Positions 23,001 through 33,986 of a DNA stretch of 64,000 nt are shown piece by piece. A program made the translations under genes and the position numbers. Every line of letters begins with the position of its first letter. The stretch's first letter is position 1. The notes beneath the pieces were generated by a model. The model was given only the letters and a program-made list of their open reading frames with translations. It made no database searches and was not told the DNA's origin. The stretch covers positions 2,604,001 to 2,668,000 of the forward strand of contig OY751492.1 in the NCBI GenBank assembly GCA_963565915.1. Direction: 5' to 3'. Origin of the DNA: Entoloma clypeatum (taxonomy: Eukaryota; Basidiomycota; Agaricomycetes; Agaricales; Entolomataceae).

Positions 23001-24007
23001 AAAAGATCGACATCCATTGATCGGGATACCTCTAAGTCCAAGAAGGTTCAAAAGATGCTGAAGCATCGGGTACATCAAGGCCATGTGAGGATCACTAGTA
23101 TCTCTAGGAAAATTGGCAGCGGGGTTGCCCGGAATAGTGGAGGGTTGAAGAGATCACTTTCTGCTCCCGGTGAGTACCCCTGGCGTTGCCGGGGTGTCAT
23201 TAGCCGTCTGACATTGGCACGACAGATTTCCATGCTATCCTTCGTCAGACGTCATACCAAGCGTCGTCTATACATTCCAGACGGCGTGTGAGCTCGATCA
23301 TGCATTCGGAAGATTCTCAACAGGGACTAGAGTCAGAAACGCCTCCATCTGCACCGTCGCCTGTGCCGCCACCCCCGCAGCAGGAGAAGGAGAGAAAGCG
23401 GAACAGTCGTCTGGCGCGATTGAACCGTTTGATCGCGGATTTGTGGTTGATGAGTGCGGCGACGTTTAGGCGGCTAGGGAAGATTGAGCAGGCGAAAGGG
23501 TCGATTCAGGAAGCTGAGGTCAGGGATGAAGGAAATCCGGGCGTTTGGGTACAGGTTTGTGTTGTTTCGTTGAAGCAACAAGTCGGGCATGACTGACGGG
23601 TTGATTGATAGTTGGGACTGTACTACGTGGCGTTGAACAAGCGACAACTGGCGATTTCCTCATTGCAAAAGGGACTTTTCATAAATCCAGATGATGTTTC
23701 CGCATCTGTTCATCTGGCCCGGATCCATCTAGAGGGAACGGGGTCTGGAATGAGTTCAGGTGGTTCCTTGGCAGCGGGTGGAGGTGGATCACCACGACCT
23801 GTCGAGATAGATCTCGCAGCGGGAATACTTTCGCATCTGACAAGGGGGAATGGATGGGATGTGCCAGAGGCCTGGTACTTTTTGGCAAAGGCATATGGGG
23901 CGCAGGGGCGAAGAGAGCGGGAGAGGGAGAGTTTGGAGTTTGCATTGGAGTTGTCGGAGCAGAGGGGGGTTCGGGACATCGGGAATGCGGTTGGGTGGTG
24001 TCTATGA
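20066..24007 (+). CDS. YPP1: YPP1/TTC7-like TPR scaffold of the PI4-kinase complex
   Basis: Likely the fungal Ypp1 (TTC7) subunit, which holds PI4-kinase Stt4 at the plasma membrane with Efr3. Seven exons by eye, coding for about 1,150 residues. The N-terminal block contains YWTQLRRTLQEGQW and SWSELFRKFNKHCKGF, and helical repeats follow (AMAGYEVLKGLQSSNLD, ALAYYDYAMGNPTKCLSHL, YEKLTPSHPQQAIKSYGAAI). The middle holds VLWWATRFTFNSHRVLRHM and RTLLLYTQVVGKAW. A basic Ser-rich linker (22950-23180) precedes C-terminal TPRs with RLGKIEQAKGSIQEAE, YYVALNKRQLAISSLQKGLF and AWYFLAKAYGAQGR. Length and layout match the family. The first ATG (20066) lies in TTGCAG|AAGGACC, which could also be an acceptor, so a short upstream exon is possible. 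It converges on the small minus-strand gene. Confidence 0.82.
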
Positions 24008-24163
24008 TATTTTAACGGTCCTCAGTAGTACTTATGCTTATGTCGACGACACCTATGATCATCAATTGACTCATACAATGGGCAAAAGACTAGGCCGATA
24101 CCCCCCATGCTCGATATACAACCAAATCTATCTTCTCTTTGCGTCCTCCTTTAACAACGGTGA

Positions 24164-24556
24164 TTAGAAATCTAGATATCTGCGGTGGCGTCTTGAGCTA
24201 TGGTGACGATGACTGTGACTATGGCGTCTGCTACGACCACTGGAGCTTGAGCTGCCGCTCATGATGACGGTTGGGGTGGCGGCACCGTAATAAGGCATGT
24301 GGGGGCCATGGCTGCCATATCCTGCGCCATACCCGGCGCCATATCCATATGGGAGGGCTGTGTGAGGGTAGGGATAGCCGCCACCGACGACGATAGAAGA
24401 GGATCTGTGATGGCTGGAGGGGATGACAATGGGAGGAGGGATGGGTCTGCCGTAGTATCCGCCTCCGTATACGGAGCCTGCGAAGGAGGTGCCATAGGCG
24501 GTGGCTGGCATGACGACGCTGCCAGCAGAGCTTGGGTAGTAGGATTGGGTGAACAT
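24164..24556 (-). CDS. Small Gly/Tyr/Ser-rich protein with His/Arg-rich tail
   Basis: Intronless 130-residue ORF; I do not recognise a family. Residues 1-50 are Ser/Gly/Tyr-rich (SAGSVYGGGYYGRPIPPP-like). Residues 60-90 carry GYGAGYGAGYGSHGPH repeats, then a Ser run. The last 25 residues are strongly basic (RSRRHSHSHRHHSSRRHRR) and end YLDF. No signal peptide or membrane segment. Similar short Gly/Tyr/His-rich proteins are common in Agaricomycetes. It ends 156 bp from the YPP1 stop (tail to tail) and starts 110 bp from the SWA2 start (head to head), so it shares an upstream region with SWA2 where TATAAGTAAGTAATAC occurs. Coding is supported by composition and tight spacing only. Confidence 0.6.
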   Translation of the reverse strand: MFTQSYYPSSAGSVVMPATAYGTSFAGSVYGGGYYGRPIPPPIVIPSSHHRSSSIVVGGGYPYPHTALPYGYGAGYGAGYGSHGPHMPYYGAATPTVIMSGSSSSSGRSRRHSHSHRHHSSRRHRRYLDF

Positions 24557-24666
24557 CGATGATCAGCAACAGGCCAGCCTATTGAGTGATGAAGGTGAAA
24601 GTAAACTGAAGGAGGGTTTATATAAGTAAGTAATACTTATCTAAGGCTGTGGTGAAGGAAACCATC

Positions 24667-27083
24667 ATGTCCGACCCCTTCGCCGATCTCTGGAACTCCT
24701 CCCCACCTCAACCCACACCGCCTGCTGCCCAAAAAAAGCCCCGCCAGGATGTATTTACCCTCCTCGCCGCCTCATCTACTTCCCCACCATCTCTTTCAAA
24801 AATCACCCCAAATCCTCCACGGGATGTCTTCAGCAGTCTTCTCGGCCAATCCTTCACATCAACCTCATCACACATGACCATTGCTGAACGCGCCAGGCTC
24901 CAGGATTTGTCTACAAAGCCTGTCTCTCAAGCGCCCGCCTCCCCTGCCTGGGATGGTCTAGAGACCTTGGCAAAGTCCCCCTCACTCTCCAATTCTTCTC
25001 AATCCGTAGATGACTGGGGTTTCGGTCCCATCCCTCCACAACCAGTCGCTCGTCCATCAAGCTCACTCCCCTCCACTGCATTGCTGGATGATGATCTACA
25101 TGATGATATACTCGGAGAACTCGGCAAACCTATAGACTCCATTCATTTTGTACATTCCTTTTGCTCCTGATCTATAATTCTCTGACCCATTGCCTGCCAG
25201 AACAAGCCTTCCAACTCGCCTCCATCCTTGGACCGCGCCGCCGCTCCTTCCCCGGGTCTCACCCCCTCTAAATCGCGCCCCATCTCCCCGCCCCCCCACA
25301 TTCTCGGACAAATCGTCGAGATGGGGTTTTCAGTCCAGCAAGCGAGAGTCGCACTTGCAGCCACAGATACGGGTCTCGACGTCCAGGCCGCCCTCGACAC
25401 CCTCCTTTCCAATGGCGCCGCCGCATCCGCTGGCTCTTCTGAGCATGCGTCTCGCGAGTCCCCTGACTTCCGTGACCGTTCCCAAACAAGCGCGTCTCGC
25501 CTCATGCCTCACGATCGAGGTACTCCATCGCCGTCTAATCGCGAACGCGACGCAAACAACCTTCAACTCCAAGAGCACGCCGACAAGCTAATCGCCCAAG
25601 CCAGCGAGATTGGACTGAGCGTGTTCAACAAGGCCAGCGCATTTTGGAAGGAGAAGAAGGGTCAGGTCCAAAAGGCATACGTTGAACGTACTGCTCCTTC
25701 ACCAGGGAACGAGATGCCTGGTGGGACCCGTGCTGGAAGGCCCAGATGGATGCAAGAGCGCCTGGGTGATGATCAAGGCTGGAAGGATTGTGATGGCACA
25801 GCGTTTCTGGATGACGACGTTCCACAGCAACAGCAAAGATCTGTCTCTCCTCCAGGTGGCCCCCCTCAATCAAGAAACATGACTGTACCACAACATCGGA
25901 CGGGTGATTTGCTGTCCGATGAACCTCTCGTTAGTGCCTACGTTTCACCGTTCCGTCGAGGCAAAGGTCAACCTTTTAACCCACCTGCCGGTATTCAACT
26001 TCAGCCTCCTCGTAATCCACCTGGCCATACACTTTCACCGCCACCACCGCGCCCGCATTTCGTTTCCGCCTCACTAGAGTCCATTTCGCGCTCCAACAAC
26101 CACAAATCCTCCGGAACAGATGCATTCAAACTCGGACAATTTTCCACTGCCGAATCGCACTATGCCAATGCCATTGCCGCTCTCCCATCCTCCCATCTCC
26201 TTCTGATTCCGCTATACACCAACCGCGCCCTTGCACGTATCAAGACTGGGGATTATGTTGGTGCTGCGGAGGACTGTACGGCTGCGCTGGACATCGTAGC
26301 ACCACAGTTTAACCCACGGCGGGAGACGTCTGCAAGTCAGCGAAGGGTAGATAGGGAAGAAGAAGGTGCTGGCGTAGACCTCGCAGAGGGCTGGGTAAAG
26401 GCGGTTCGGAGACGCGCGGAAGCCCTAGAGGGGAGGGAAAAGTGGGAAGATGCAGGGAGAGATTGGAATGTCCTCGCTGGAACTCAGTGGGTCAGAGCCT
26501 CGGCAAAAGGCGAGGCCGTGAGAGGTGCCGGGAGGTGTCGAAGGATGGTACAGGGGGAGAGCAATCCGCAAAGCGCCAATGTGCAGAGACCCAAAGTCCG
26601 CTCCAACCTTTCCAATACAAGACGGCCAGTGCCCACGTCGACCCCGAGCGCCCTTCCATCACGGGCGCTCGAAAACTTGCGCAATGCAAACAACGCAGCC
26701 GAGGCGGAGGATCAGCAACGCCATGAGCTCAAGGACAGTATTGATGCCAAACTTTTGGCATGGAAGGCAGGGAAAGAAGCAAATATCCGGGCATTGCTAG
26801 CAAGTTTGGATATGGTGCTCTGGCCTGAGCTGGGTATTGCGAAGCCAGGAATGGCAGATTTGGTCACAGCTACGCAGGTCAAGGGAAAGTATCTGCGAGT
26901 TATCGCAAGGTTACACCCAGACAAGGTGAGTCTTGTTTTCTCTTTCATCTATTTGATGGTACATCAGATGACAATATGTATTGTCTCAAGTTGAATGTAG
27001 GAAATACCACAGTGGAACAGAGAATGCTTGCTAATGGAGTATTTGGGATGCTCAATGAAGCTTGGAATGATTTCATACAATGA
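24667..27083 (+). CDS. SWA2: Swa2/auxilin-like J-domain protein (clathrin uncoating)
   Basis: Likely cofactor that recruits Hsp70 to strip clathrin coats. Three exons. The N-terminal half (MSDPFADLWNSSPPQPTPP) carries repeated DPF-, DVF- and DDW-type short motifs suited to clathrin/adaptor binding. A UBA domain follows (HILGQIVEMGFSVQQARVAL, AALDTLLSNGAA). A TPR region comes at about 26100-26300 (GTDAFKLGQFSTAESHYANA, LYTNRALARIKTGDYVGAAE). The C-terminal J domain includes MADLVTATQVKGKYLRVI and the HPD motif in ARLHPDK, then, after an intron, NTTVEQRMLANGVFGMLNEA and WNDFIQ. The order UBA-TPR-J is that of yeast Swa2. The second intron's donor is uncertain: GTGAGT directly after AAG does not keep the frame, whereas GTCTTG four bases later does (DKVRNTTVEQ). 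Confidence 0.85.
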
Positions 27084-28335
27084 GATGATGGATCCTGAAT
27101 CATCTGTTGTGATCCGGGCCTAAGTGCTTCAAGTATGTATGTGCATGGAGTAGATTGTTTTCTCTGTGTAGTCACTCGCAAAGTGCTAGCAATGCCAGTG
27201 TCAAACATCAACAAACTTGAAACATGGCACAGCGGGACCAGACCCATGTACCAATTGTAAACAAATGGTAATCAATTATAGTATTTATTGTTGAGTACTG
27301 TATCTTACCCCCTCTTTTGGTCATGCATAGATGCATCAGCGAAATGTCCTTTTACTCTTGAAATAGTCTTGGACATGCTTGGGCAATCCACAGCATCTCC
27401 AAGACAGTTCAAGTCCATTTTAAGACAAAGACCTTTCTTATTTTTGTCTTGATGGATCTTGGACTGGTCCTGAGAGTCTCTGAGGACTTAAAAAAAGGGT
27501 TTTTTTCAAGGGGGTGGCAGAATTCAAATCCCAAACCACATGTGGAGGGGAGGGGGGTCAGCTGGTTGAAAAAAAAAGTTTCGACACCTGGGAAATATGA
27601 TGTAATGGATGCCTAAATTAGCAATCTGACAGCTGGAAAAAGTGGACATCATTGTTGAGGGATCCTCAGAACAGTTTGGGCAACTTGTTTGACAGTTGAA
27701 TGAAGTAGTACAAGAAAACTACACATTTTTGAACCCATCTGCACCGAAGAGTTAACCAAAGCCGCAAGGCAGTGAGCAGTAACCACCAAAATTCATTATT
27801 AGCTACAGTTGTTCACTGTTGTAATTAATTTTTTTGTTTTGGTGTTAGATTATTCACAGAAAAATAAATGTTTCTGAGAATAACATACCATAATAGGGAG
27901 GAGGGGGGGTCTCAGACCTTGAAAAACAAATTCTGATGTGTGGTCTCTCAGCTTTTTTTTTTTTTTTTTTTTGGGTCAGCAATTTATATAGTGGTATACT
28001 AGGGGTACAGTCCGCTTGACATAGAGTAAACTACATCGATCTGAGGATCTACATGCACATGAAGAACAGGCGGCGCAAAGCTCCGTCGAGCTGATAAGTC
28101 CTCGTGCCAGGACGGGGGAGTCTGTTATAAACAAACGCGTTAGTATGCGCACCCGAATATTCGGCCGCGCGATACAAGAGCACTCCAACCTTGAGAGGTT
28201 GGCCGTTAGCGGCGCTGGGGGGTGTCTGCGCCCTGCCCCCCAAAGAAGTGCCTGTGTGGTTCTTATCCTTCGATCACGTTCGCTTGCCAGAGGGGGCCGC
28301 ACCCCTTTGCACCCAGCGCGCTACCACGCTACTAC
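27084..28335. other. Intergenic stretch with shared repeat and a GC-rich fragment
   Basis: 27515-27970 is the uninterrupted copy of the repeat also found (inverted) at 12060-12407 plus 13573-13888; it ends in a long T run (about 27953-27972). 28049-28330 is GC-rich. On the minus strand it could encode a C-terminal exon (PPSAANGQPLKVGVLLYRAA, then YNRLPRPGTRTYQLDGALRR), but there is no partner exon, so it is probably a gene fragment cut by the LTR at 28336. Confidence 0.5.
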
Positions 28336-28769
28336 TGTAAGGGCGACCTTACGATCCAAGACTCAAACTCAGATACTTGCAAGGGAGATCCAAAGTTTAG
28401 ATTGAGCAGTCTAATAAGTAATACAACACATACCTTGCAAGGGAGATCCGAAGAGAAAGTTCTAAAGATTCCCCTGCAAGCTAGCTGCGATAAATAGTAA
28501 AATGAGATATGAAATAAGAGATAAAACGAGACGCATGAATGATGAGCAATGATCGGGAGTAGCAATGAAGGATGAATGGAAACAAGATGAATGATAGTAC
28601 CTGCGATCCGATGTGCGGAGTAGCGGATGGGGGCGGAGTCGTCGGATGCAGAGAGGCAGATAAGATGTCGGAGACAGCGGATACGATCGGAGGATGTCGG
28701 AGATGGTGGAATAGAAAGGAAAGGAAGAAAGTGAAGGAAAAGTGAAAAGTGAAAGTGGTTGCCCTTACA
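28336..28769 (-). repeat. 3' LTR of gypsy 1
   Basis: 434 bp, TG..CA ends with 9-bp inverted termini (TGTAAGGGC / GCCCTTACA). Pairs with 33987-34420. Confidence 0.93.
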
Positions 28770-28780
28770 TCACCCCCCCT

Positions 28781-31700
28781 TCAAGGCACGGCGTCTCGAC
28801 GTGTCAGGCGAAACGAGTCGAATATCGCGGCGGCGATCCGCCGCGGAGCTCCCGGATGACATCGGTAGAAGTTGCGGACTAGGCGTGGAGCGTGCACATT
28901 GTCTTCTGCTTCCCAGGAATTCTCTTCATAGCCATATCCCTTCCATTTGACCAAGAATTGAAGCTTGCCTCGATGCAGTCGGCTGTCCAAGAGGTTTTCA
29001 ACATCGTACTCTAATTCTTCTCCGACTACCGTCGGAGGCGGAGGAGAGCGGACTTGGCGTCGGAAAGGGTCGTCGGGAACTAGTGAAAGTCTGACGACAT
29101 GGAATACTGGGTGAACACGGGACATGGAAGGGGGAAGGCGAAGTTCATAGGCATGTGTTCCGACAGGTCGGACCACTGGGAAAGGGCCTATGTATCGATG
29201 TGCAAGCTTTTTTGTGGGTCGGGTGGTTTTGAGGTCTGATGAGTCTAAAAAGACCTTGTCACCCGGGCGGAATGTCGGAGTGGTGCGATGCTGGTTGTAG
29301 TATCGCGCCATGTCATCTTTTGCCTTTGTCAGTGCTGCGTGAGCCTCCTCTAGAGCGGACTTCATCTGCTGGCTGAAATCCGCTACCGCCTCGATCTCCG
29401 TCTGCTTCTCGCGAGGTTCAAATCCCATGCGCGGATGGCGGCCGGTGTCAATGTAGAATGGAGTTTGATGTGTCGATGCGTGAACGTGGTTGTTGTATGC
29501 AAATTCAGCCATCGGAAGCCATTCGTCCCAATCGTCTTGACGTTCATTGACGAATAGGCAAAGGTATTGTTCTAATCCTTGATTGACCCGCTCCGTCTGT
29601 CCGTTCGACTGCGGATGGTAGGCTGTCGAGGCAGCAACCTTAATGTTAAGCAGCCTGTATAGTTCCCGCATGAACTTGGCGACAAACTGTGGTCCTCGGT
29701 CGGAGACAATGGCCTCCGGTAGTCCGTGGAGTTTCCAGACATTTTGAACATAGGAGCGTGCAGTCCTGAGTGCGGAGATGTCGGAGTGCATTGGGATGAA
29801 GTGTCCCCGCTTCCCTACTGAGTCCACTACGACCATGATAGCATCATAGCCATGGGCTTCTGGTAGTTCAGTAATGAAGTCAACACTGGTTACTTGCCAT
29901 CGCTCCGTGGGGACCGGTAGCGGATTGAGCTCTCTGGAGGGCGGAGTGCGTCGGACCTTGGTGCGGAGGCAAGGGTCGCATGTCTTGCAATATTGACCTA
30001 TTAAACGAGACATGTGCGGCCACCAGTAATTGTGCGACACCAGTTCCAAGGTTTTCCACCATCCAGGATGTCCGGCCACCGGAGTGTCATGGTGTTGTGT
30101 GAGGATCCGATGATGCAGTTGGGGATTGTTAGGAACATAGATACGATCCCTGAAGTAGAGCAAACCTTCCGCTTGCCTCCACTCCGCACTACGGACGGAC
30201 CCCGCTCCGACGGTCGGAAGGGATTTGACAACCTCCGCCACACTATCTTCCAGTAACCCCTCTCGGATTCCCTGTCGGACCTGGCGGAGGACGTCACGTT
30301 CTTCCCCTTGAACAGTCACCCCCCGCATTGCTCGCACTGCAAACAATTCTGGTCGCAGAAGGATGATGTTTTTGTTGTCCCGCGATCCGTCTCTGTGGTC
30401 CGCTCGTCGGGACAAAGCGTCGGACTTGCCCATTGACTTGCCAGGTTGATGGTGCATTTTGAAATCGAAACGAGCGAGGTATAAGGACCATCTAGCCTGT
30501 CGTCGATTTAGTTTTTGAGCTGTCATGAAGTACTCAAGATTTTTGTGGTCCGTCCAAATCTCCACTGTCTTCTCCGCTCCTTCAAGGAAGTGCCTCCATT
30601 CCTCCAATGCGCGGACCACTGCCAACATCTCCTTGTCATAGATCTCGTAGTTGCGTTCCACCAGACTAAGGCTTTTGGAATAGAATGCGACAGGGTGCCA
30701 CTTACCGTCCTCTGTTGGTTGGGACAGTACTGCTCCGGTTGCAAAGTCCGAGCTATCCGCTTCTATCCGCCACTTCTTTCCATGATCAGCTAAGACCAGG
30801 ATCGGAGCGGATGTAATCCTCCGCTTCAACTCCGCAAATGCGGACACTTCTCCCTCCCTCCAAGACCAGAGGTGCCCTTTCTTTGTGAGCTCGAAAAGAG
30901 GGCGCGTGATGTCCGAAAACCCTTCAATAAAATGGCGATAGAAGTTAGTGAATCCCAGAAAGGACTGTACTTCTCAGACGTTTGTCAGAGCAGGCCACTC
31001 CGCGACCCCCGCTACCTTCACCGGATCCATCTCTACGTGTCCTTGTTCAATAATAAGGCCTAGGTATTCAATGCGCGTTTGTTCAAACTCGCATTTCTCT
31101 GGTTTTAGATAGAGTTTGTGTTCGCGAAGTCGTTCCAGTACAATCCGTGTGACTCTTTGATGCTCCGCAAGGGTCTCCGTGAAGATGAGTATGTCGTCGA
31201 GGTAAACACAGACTACACCTTCAGTGATAAGGTCCTGAAAGATCTCGTTCATCATAGTCTGGAATGTGGATGGACTATTAGTGAGGCCGAAGAACATCAC
31301 CAATGGTTCATAGAGTCCGCGATTGGTCCGAAAAGCGGCCTTCCACTCGTCTCCGGGTTTTATCTGCACATTGTTGTAGCCCCAGCGGATGTCGAGCTTG
31401 GTGAAGTATTGAGCGCGTTGAAGTTTATTGATCAGTTCGGATATGAGCGGAAGCGGATACTTGTTTTTGATAGTTTTGGAATTGAGTGACTGGTAGTCTT
31501 GTACAAGACGAAGTGAGCCATCCTTCTTCTTGATGTAGAATACCGGAGATGCCATTGGAGACTTGGAAGGACAGATCCGACCAGTTGCAAGGTTTTCCTC
31601 CAAAAACGCGTCGAGTTCCTTCTGTTCATTCGGAGCAAGCGGATATACCTTACACCCCACCGGAGAGGCGTCCGGAACAAGTTCAATGGCGTGGTCCCAA

Positions 31701-32845
31701 GTCCGCTCTTCTGGTAAGGTGTCAAAAGAGGTCTTTGAGAATACGTCTTCGAAGTCAAACAAGTGGTCTGGTACAGAGTCGCGGAAAGATTTAGGTTTTT
31801 GGTTACTGAGGAAGGCCTCCGATAGACGTTGCGAGATATTGGATGAAGCACGGATGAACTCCGCCTCCGCGGGTACTGTTCCGACAAAAAGGCGGTCTCC
31901 CTCCTCAAACTCATCCTCTTCCTCATCGTTATCCGCTAACTCCTCCGCTTCTTCTCCTTCTGTGACATCCTCCACCCATGGGCCACGTGGAGCCTCCTCC
32001 TCTAGACCGGACGTCGGAGTGGAACCCATCCGACAGGCTCGGATGCGGACTTGTTCAAACTTCCGCTCCTTCCGCTCTTGGGCTGCCTCCTGGTGGCATG
32101 TCCGACATTGTGCAGGACACCGGCTCATCTTCACTTCCCCTGATGTCCAATCTACCTCGGGGTTGTGTTCCTTGAGCCAAGTGAAGCCTAACACGATTTC
32201 TTGTTTTCCCAAACTTGTGACTGCAAGCTGGGTCCGTTCCGAGTGATCCTGGTAGCGGAGCACTACATCCAACACCTCCGTTATTGCTCCGGCCTCGTTT
32301 GGAGTTCCATCAATGTTGTATACCGGAATTGCGCGTTGTAGTTTTCAAGTAGAGAGTTGATGTTTCTCGACCAGAGTGCGTTCAATAAATGACCCTGTTG
32401 CCCCGCTGTCGCGTAAGGTCTTTTGTGATAGTGAGTCTTTGGTGTCGGTAGTTTCAAGAACTATGTCTAGTTCAATAGAATTGTCGGAGTGAGCGGAGGC
32501 GAGGACATATTGTTTTGGAAGCCGACGCTCCCATTTAGAGAGGCGAAGGCGGATGGGATTTGCGGAGTTGGGTCCGACTATGGGATCGTTTGCAGGCTTA
32601 GAGATGGAGGGTATAGGATCATATTGTTCCATAAATAAGGCAGCATAACGATTTTTAGCAGACAACAAGGGCGCACTGTTCACTCGCTGTGGGGAGGAAA
32701 ATCCTCCTGTCCTCCCTCCGACTCCGCAGACTCCGTGGGTGGAACGGAGTTGCCTTCCGCTGCGTCCTTGACCACGAGTTGTTCCATAACAAACTCGTCC
32801 TGCTCCTCCATTGTCATGAAGCAAACATCGAAGCGAAGGGGGCAT
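28781..32845 (-). pseudogene. Gypsy 1 pol: protease, RT, RNase H, integrase, chromodomain
   Basis: Polyprotein in one frame, broken only by two TGA codons (32345-32347 and 30974-30976). Order on the minus strand: aspartic protease (LRDSGATGSFI); reverse transcriptase (KKDGSLRLVQDYQSLN, FFGLTNSPSTFQ, active site VYLDDILIF); RNase H (RIEADSSDFATGAVLSQ, YDKEMLAVVRALEEWRH); integrase with HHCC zinc module (H..H, CKTCDPC), VDFI, VSDRGPQFV and YHPQSNGQTERVNQ; GPFPVVRPVGTHAYELRLP; and a chromodomain (YDVENLLDSRLHRGKLQFLV, WKGYGYEENSWE) near the end. The second stop falls where relatives read NVREVQSFLG, so TGA replaces Arg. The protease frame is -1 relative to gag. The coordinate of the true pol start is not defined. 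Confidence 0.9.
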
Positions 32846-33825
32846 TCACGACTAAAGTGACCCGTTTTGTTACATCTGAAGCATGCATTGGCATTCTTGC
32901 CTTTGATGCATGAAGTATCAATGTCCATTGCATTGGGGTCCCTTGTCAGCGGAGCAGATGCGGATGCGAGCGGAGCTGTGCGCGGAGTGAATGGAATGTA
33001 GGGGAGAGGGAATACTGAGGTGCCAGGTACTCTTGGTCTGACAACATTGCGGAAGGCGGAGGTACGGGTCGGAGCAGTGGCTTTGAAGGCTTTGTTGGCA
33101 ATCCTATTGTCGTCATTGACTTGTGCTGCAGAGTACCACTCATCGGGGTTGTCATCCGCAGGTCGTCCGTGGGTCAGGGTGGCAATCTTGTTCTGAATGT
33201 CGGAACGGAGACCATGGCGGAATTTGAGTACGATGTTGGTATCCTCCTGATAGCCCGCTTTGTCAATGTAGTCTTTGAACTTATCAATATAGGTCTCGAC
33301 ATCCTGTTGACCTTGATAATAGGATTCTCCTTTGAGGATCAGTCTCGCATCCTGTTCCTCATTCTTCGGAGTGAACTCCGCTGTAAAGACTGCATGGAAG
33401 TCCACCCAAGTCCGATAAGGCGGAGCACCAGTCCTCCGCTCCTGTCGGATAATGCGATCCGCAAAGCGTGCTGCATGTCCACTCTTCATGAAAGATAAAG
33501 CCCAATAAATTTTAGCATGGTCGTCTGCGAACTGTTCCGGAGCCAGCCCCATAAACAATTCACAGGAATTTAGAAAGGTCCAGCCATTTGCGCGCGATCC
33601 ATCGAAGTCCGACGGATTGGCAGGTTTTGCTCGACACACACCCGGATTGGCCGGAGCGAGCGGAGCGGGTATAATAGCAGGTGCGGGGATAGGTGGCGGA
33701 GCTGGGGCAGGAATTGCGTTGAAGGCGAGGAGGAGTTGGTCAAGTTGAGTCGAGATATCAGCGAGAGTTTGACGTTGTTCCTGGAACTCGTGCTCGAGCT
33801 GTTCAAGGCGATTGGGGTCGTCCAT
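32680..33825 (-). CDS. Gypsy 1 gag
   Basis: Intact 381-residue capsid/nucleocapsid protein. It has an N-terminal coiled-coil (LEQLEHEFQEQRQTLADI), an Ala/Pro-rich hinge, and a gag core with WVDFHAVFTAEFTPKNEEQD and YYQGQQDVETYIDKFKDYID. Next is a single CCHC zinc knuckle CFRCNKTGHFSRECP (C-x2-C-x4-H-x4-C), then an acidic tail ending at the stop. Pol overlaps in the -1 frame. I looked for an X-XXY-YYZ slippery site in the overlap (32680-32845) and found none convincing, so the gag-pol mechanism is open. The ATG at 33825 follows a leader of 161 nt from the 5' LTR. Confidence 0.88.
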   Translation of the reverse strand: MDDPNRLEQLEHEFQEQRQTLADISTQLDQLLLAFNAIPAPAPPPIPAPAIIPAPLAPANPGVCRAKPANPSDFDGSRANGWTFLNSCELFMGLAPEQFADDHAKIYWALSFMKSGHAARFADRIIRQERRTGAPPYRTWVDFHAVFTAEFTPKNEEQDARLILKGESYYQGQQDVETYIDKFKDYIDKAGYQEDTNIVLKFRHGLRSDIQNKIATLTHGRPADDNPDEWYSAAQVNDDNRIANKAFKATAPTRTSAFRNVVRPRVPGTSVFPLPYIPFTPRTAPLASASAPLTRDPNAMDIDTSCIKGKNANACFRCNKTGHFSRECPLRFDVCFMTMEEQDEFVMEQLVVKDAAEGNSVPPTESAESEGGQEDFPPHSE

Positions 33826-33986
33826 TACTATGCGCGGAGCAGAATCACCAGTTACGGAGAGGTAGTTAGAAGAACTGGAAGGGGTGTGAGATGTATCGGA
33901 GTCGGACGTGGACGAAGCTGCTCCGAAGCGCGGAATCGTGACAACGATGCAATCGGACCCAGTCCAATTAAAAGAGAACTTTCTAC

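Noticed and set aside
32680..32845. Slippery heptamer for -1 frameshifting in gypsy 1
   Set aside because: GATTTTCCTCCCC was inspected, but no X-XXY-YYZ heptamer fits the gag frame.
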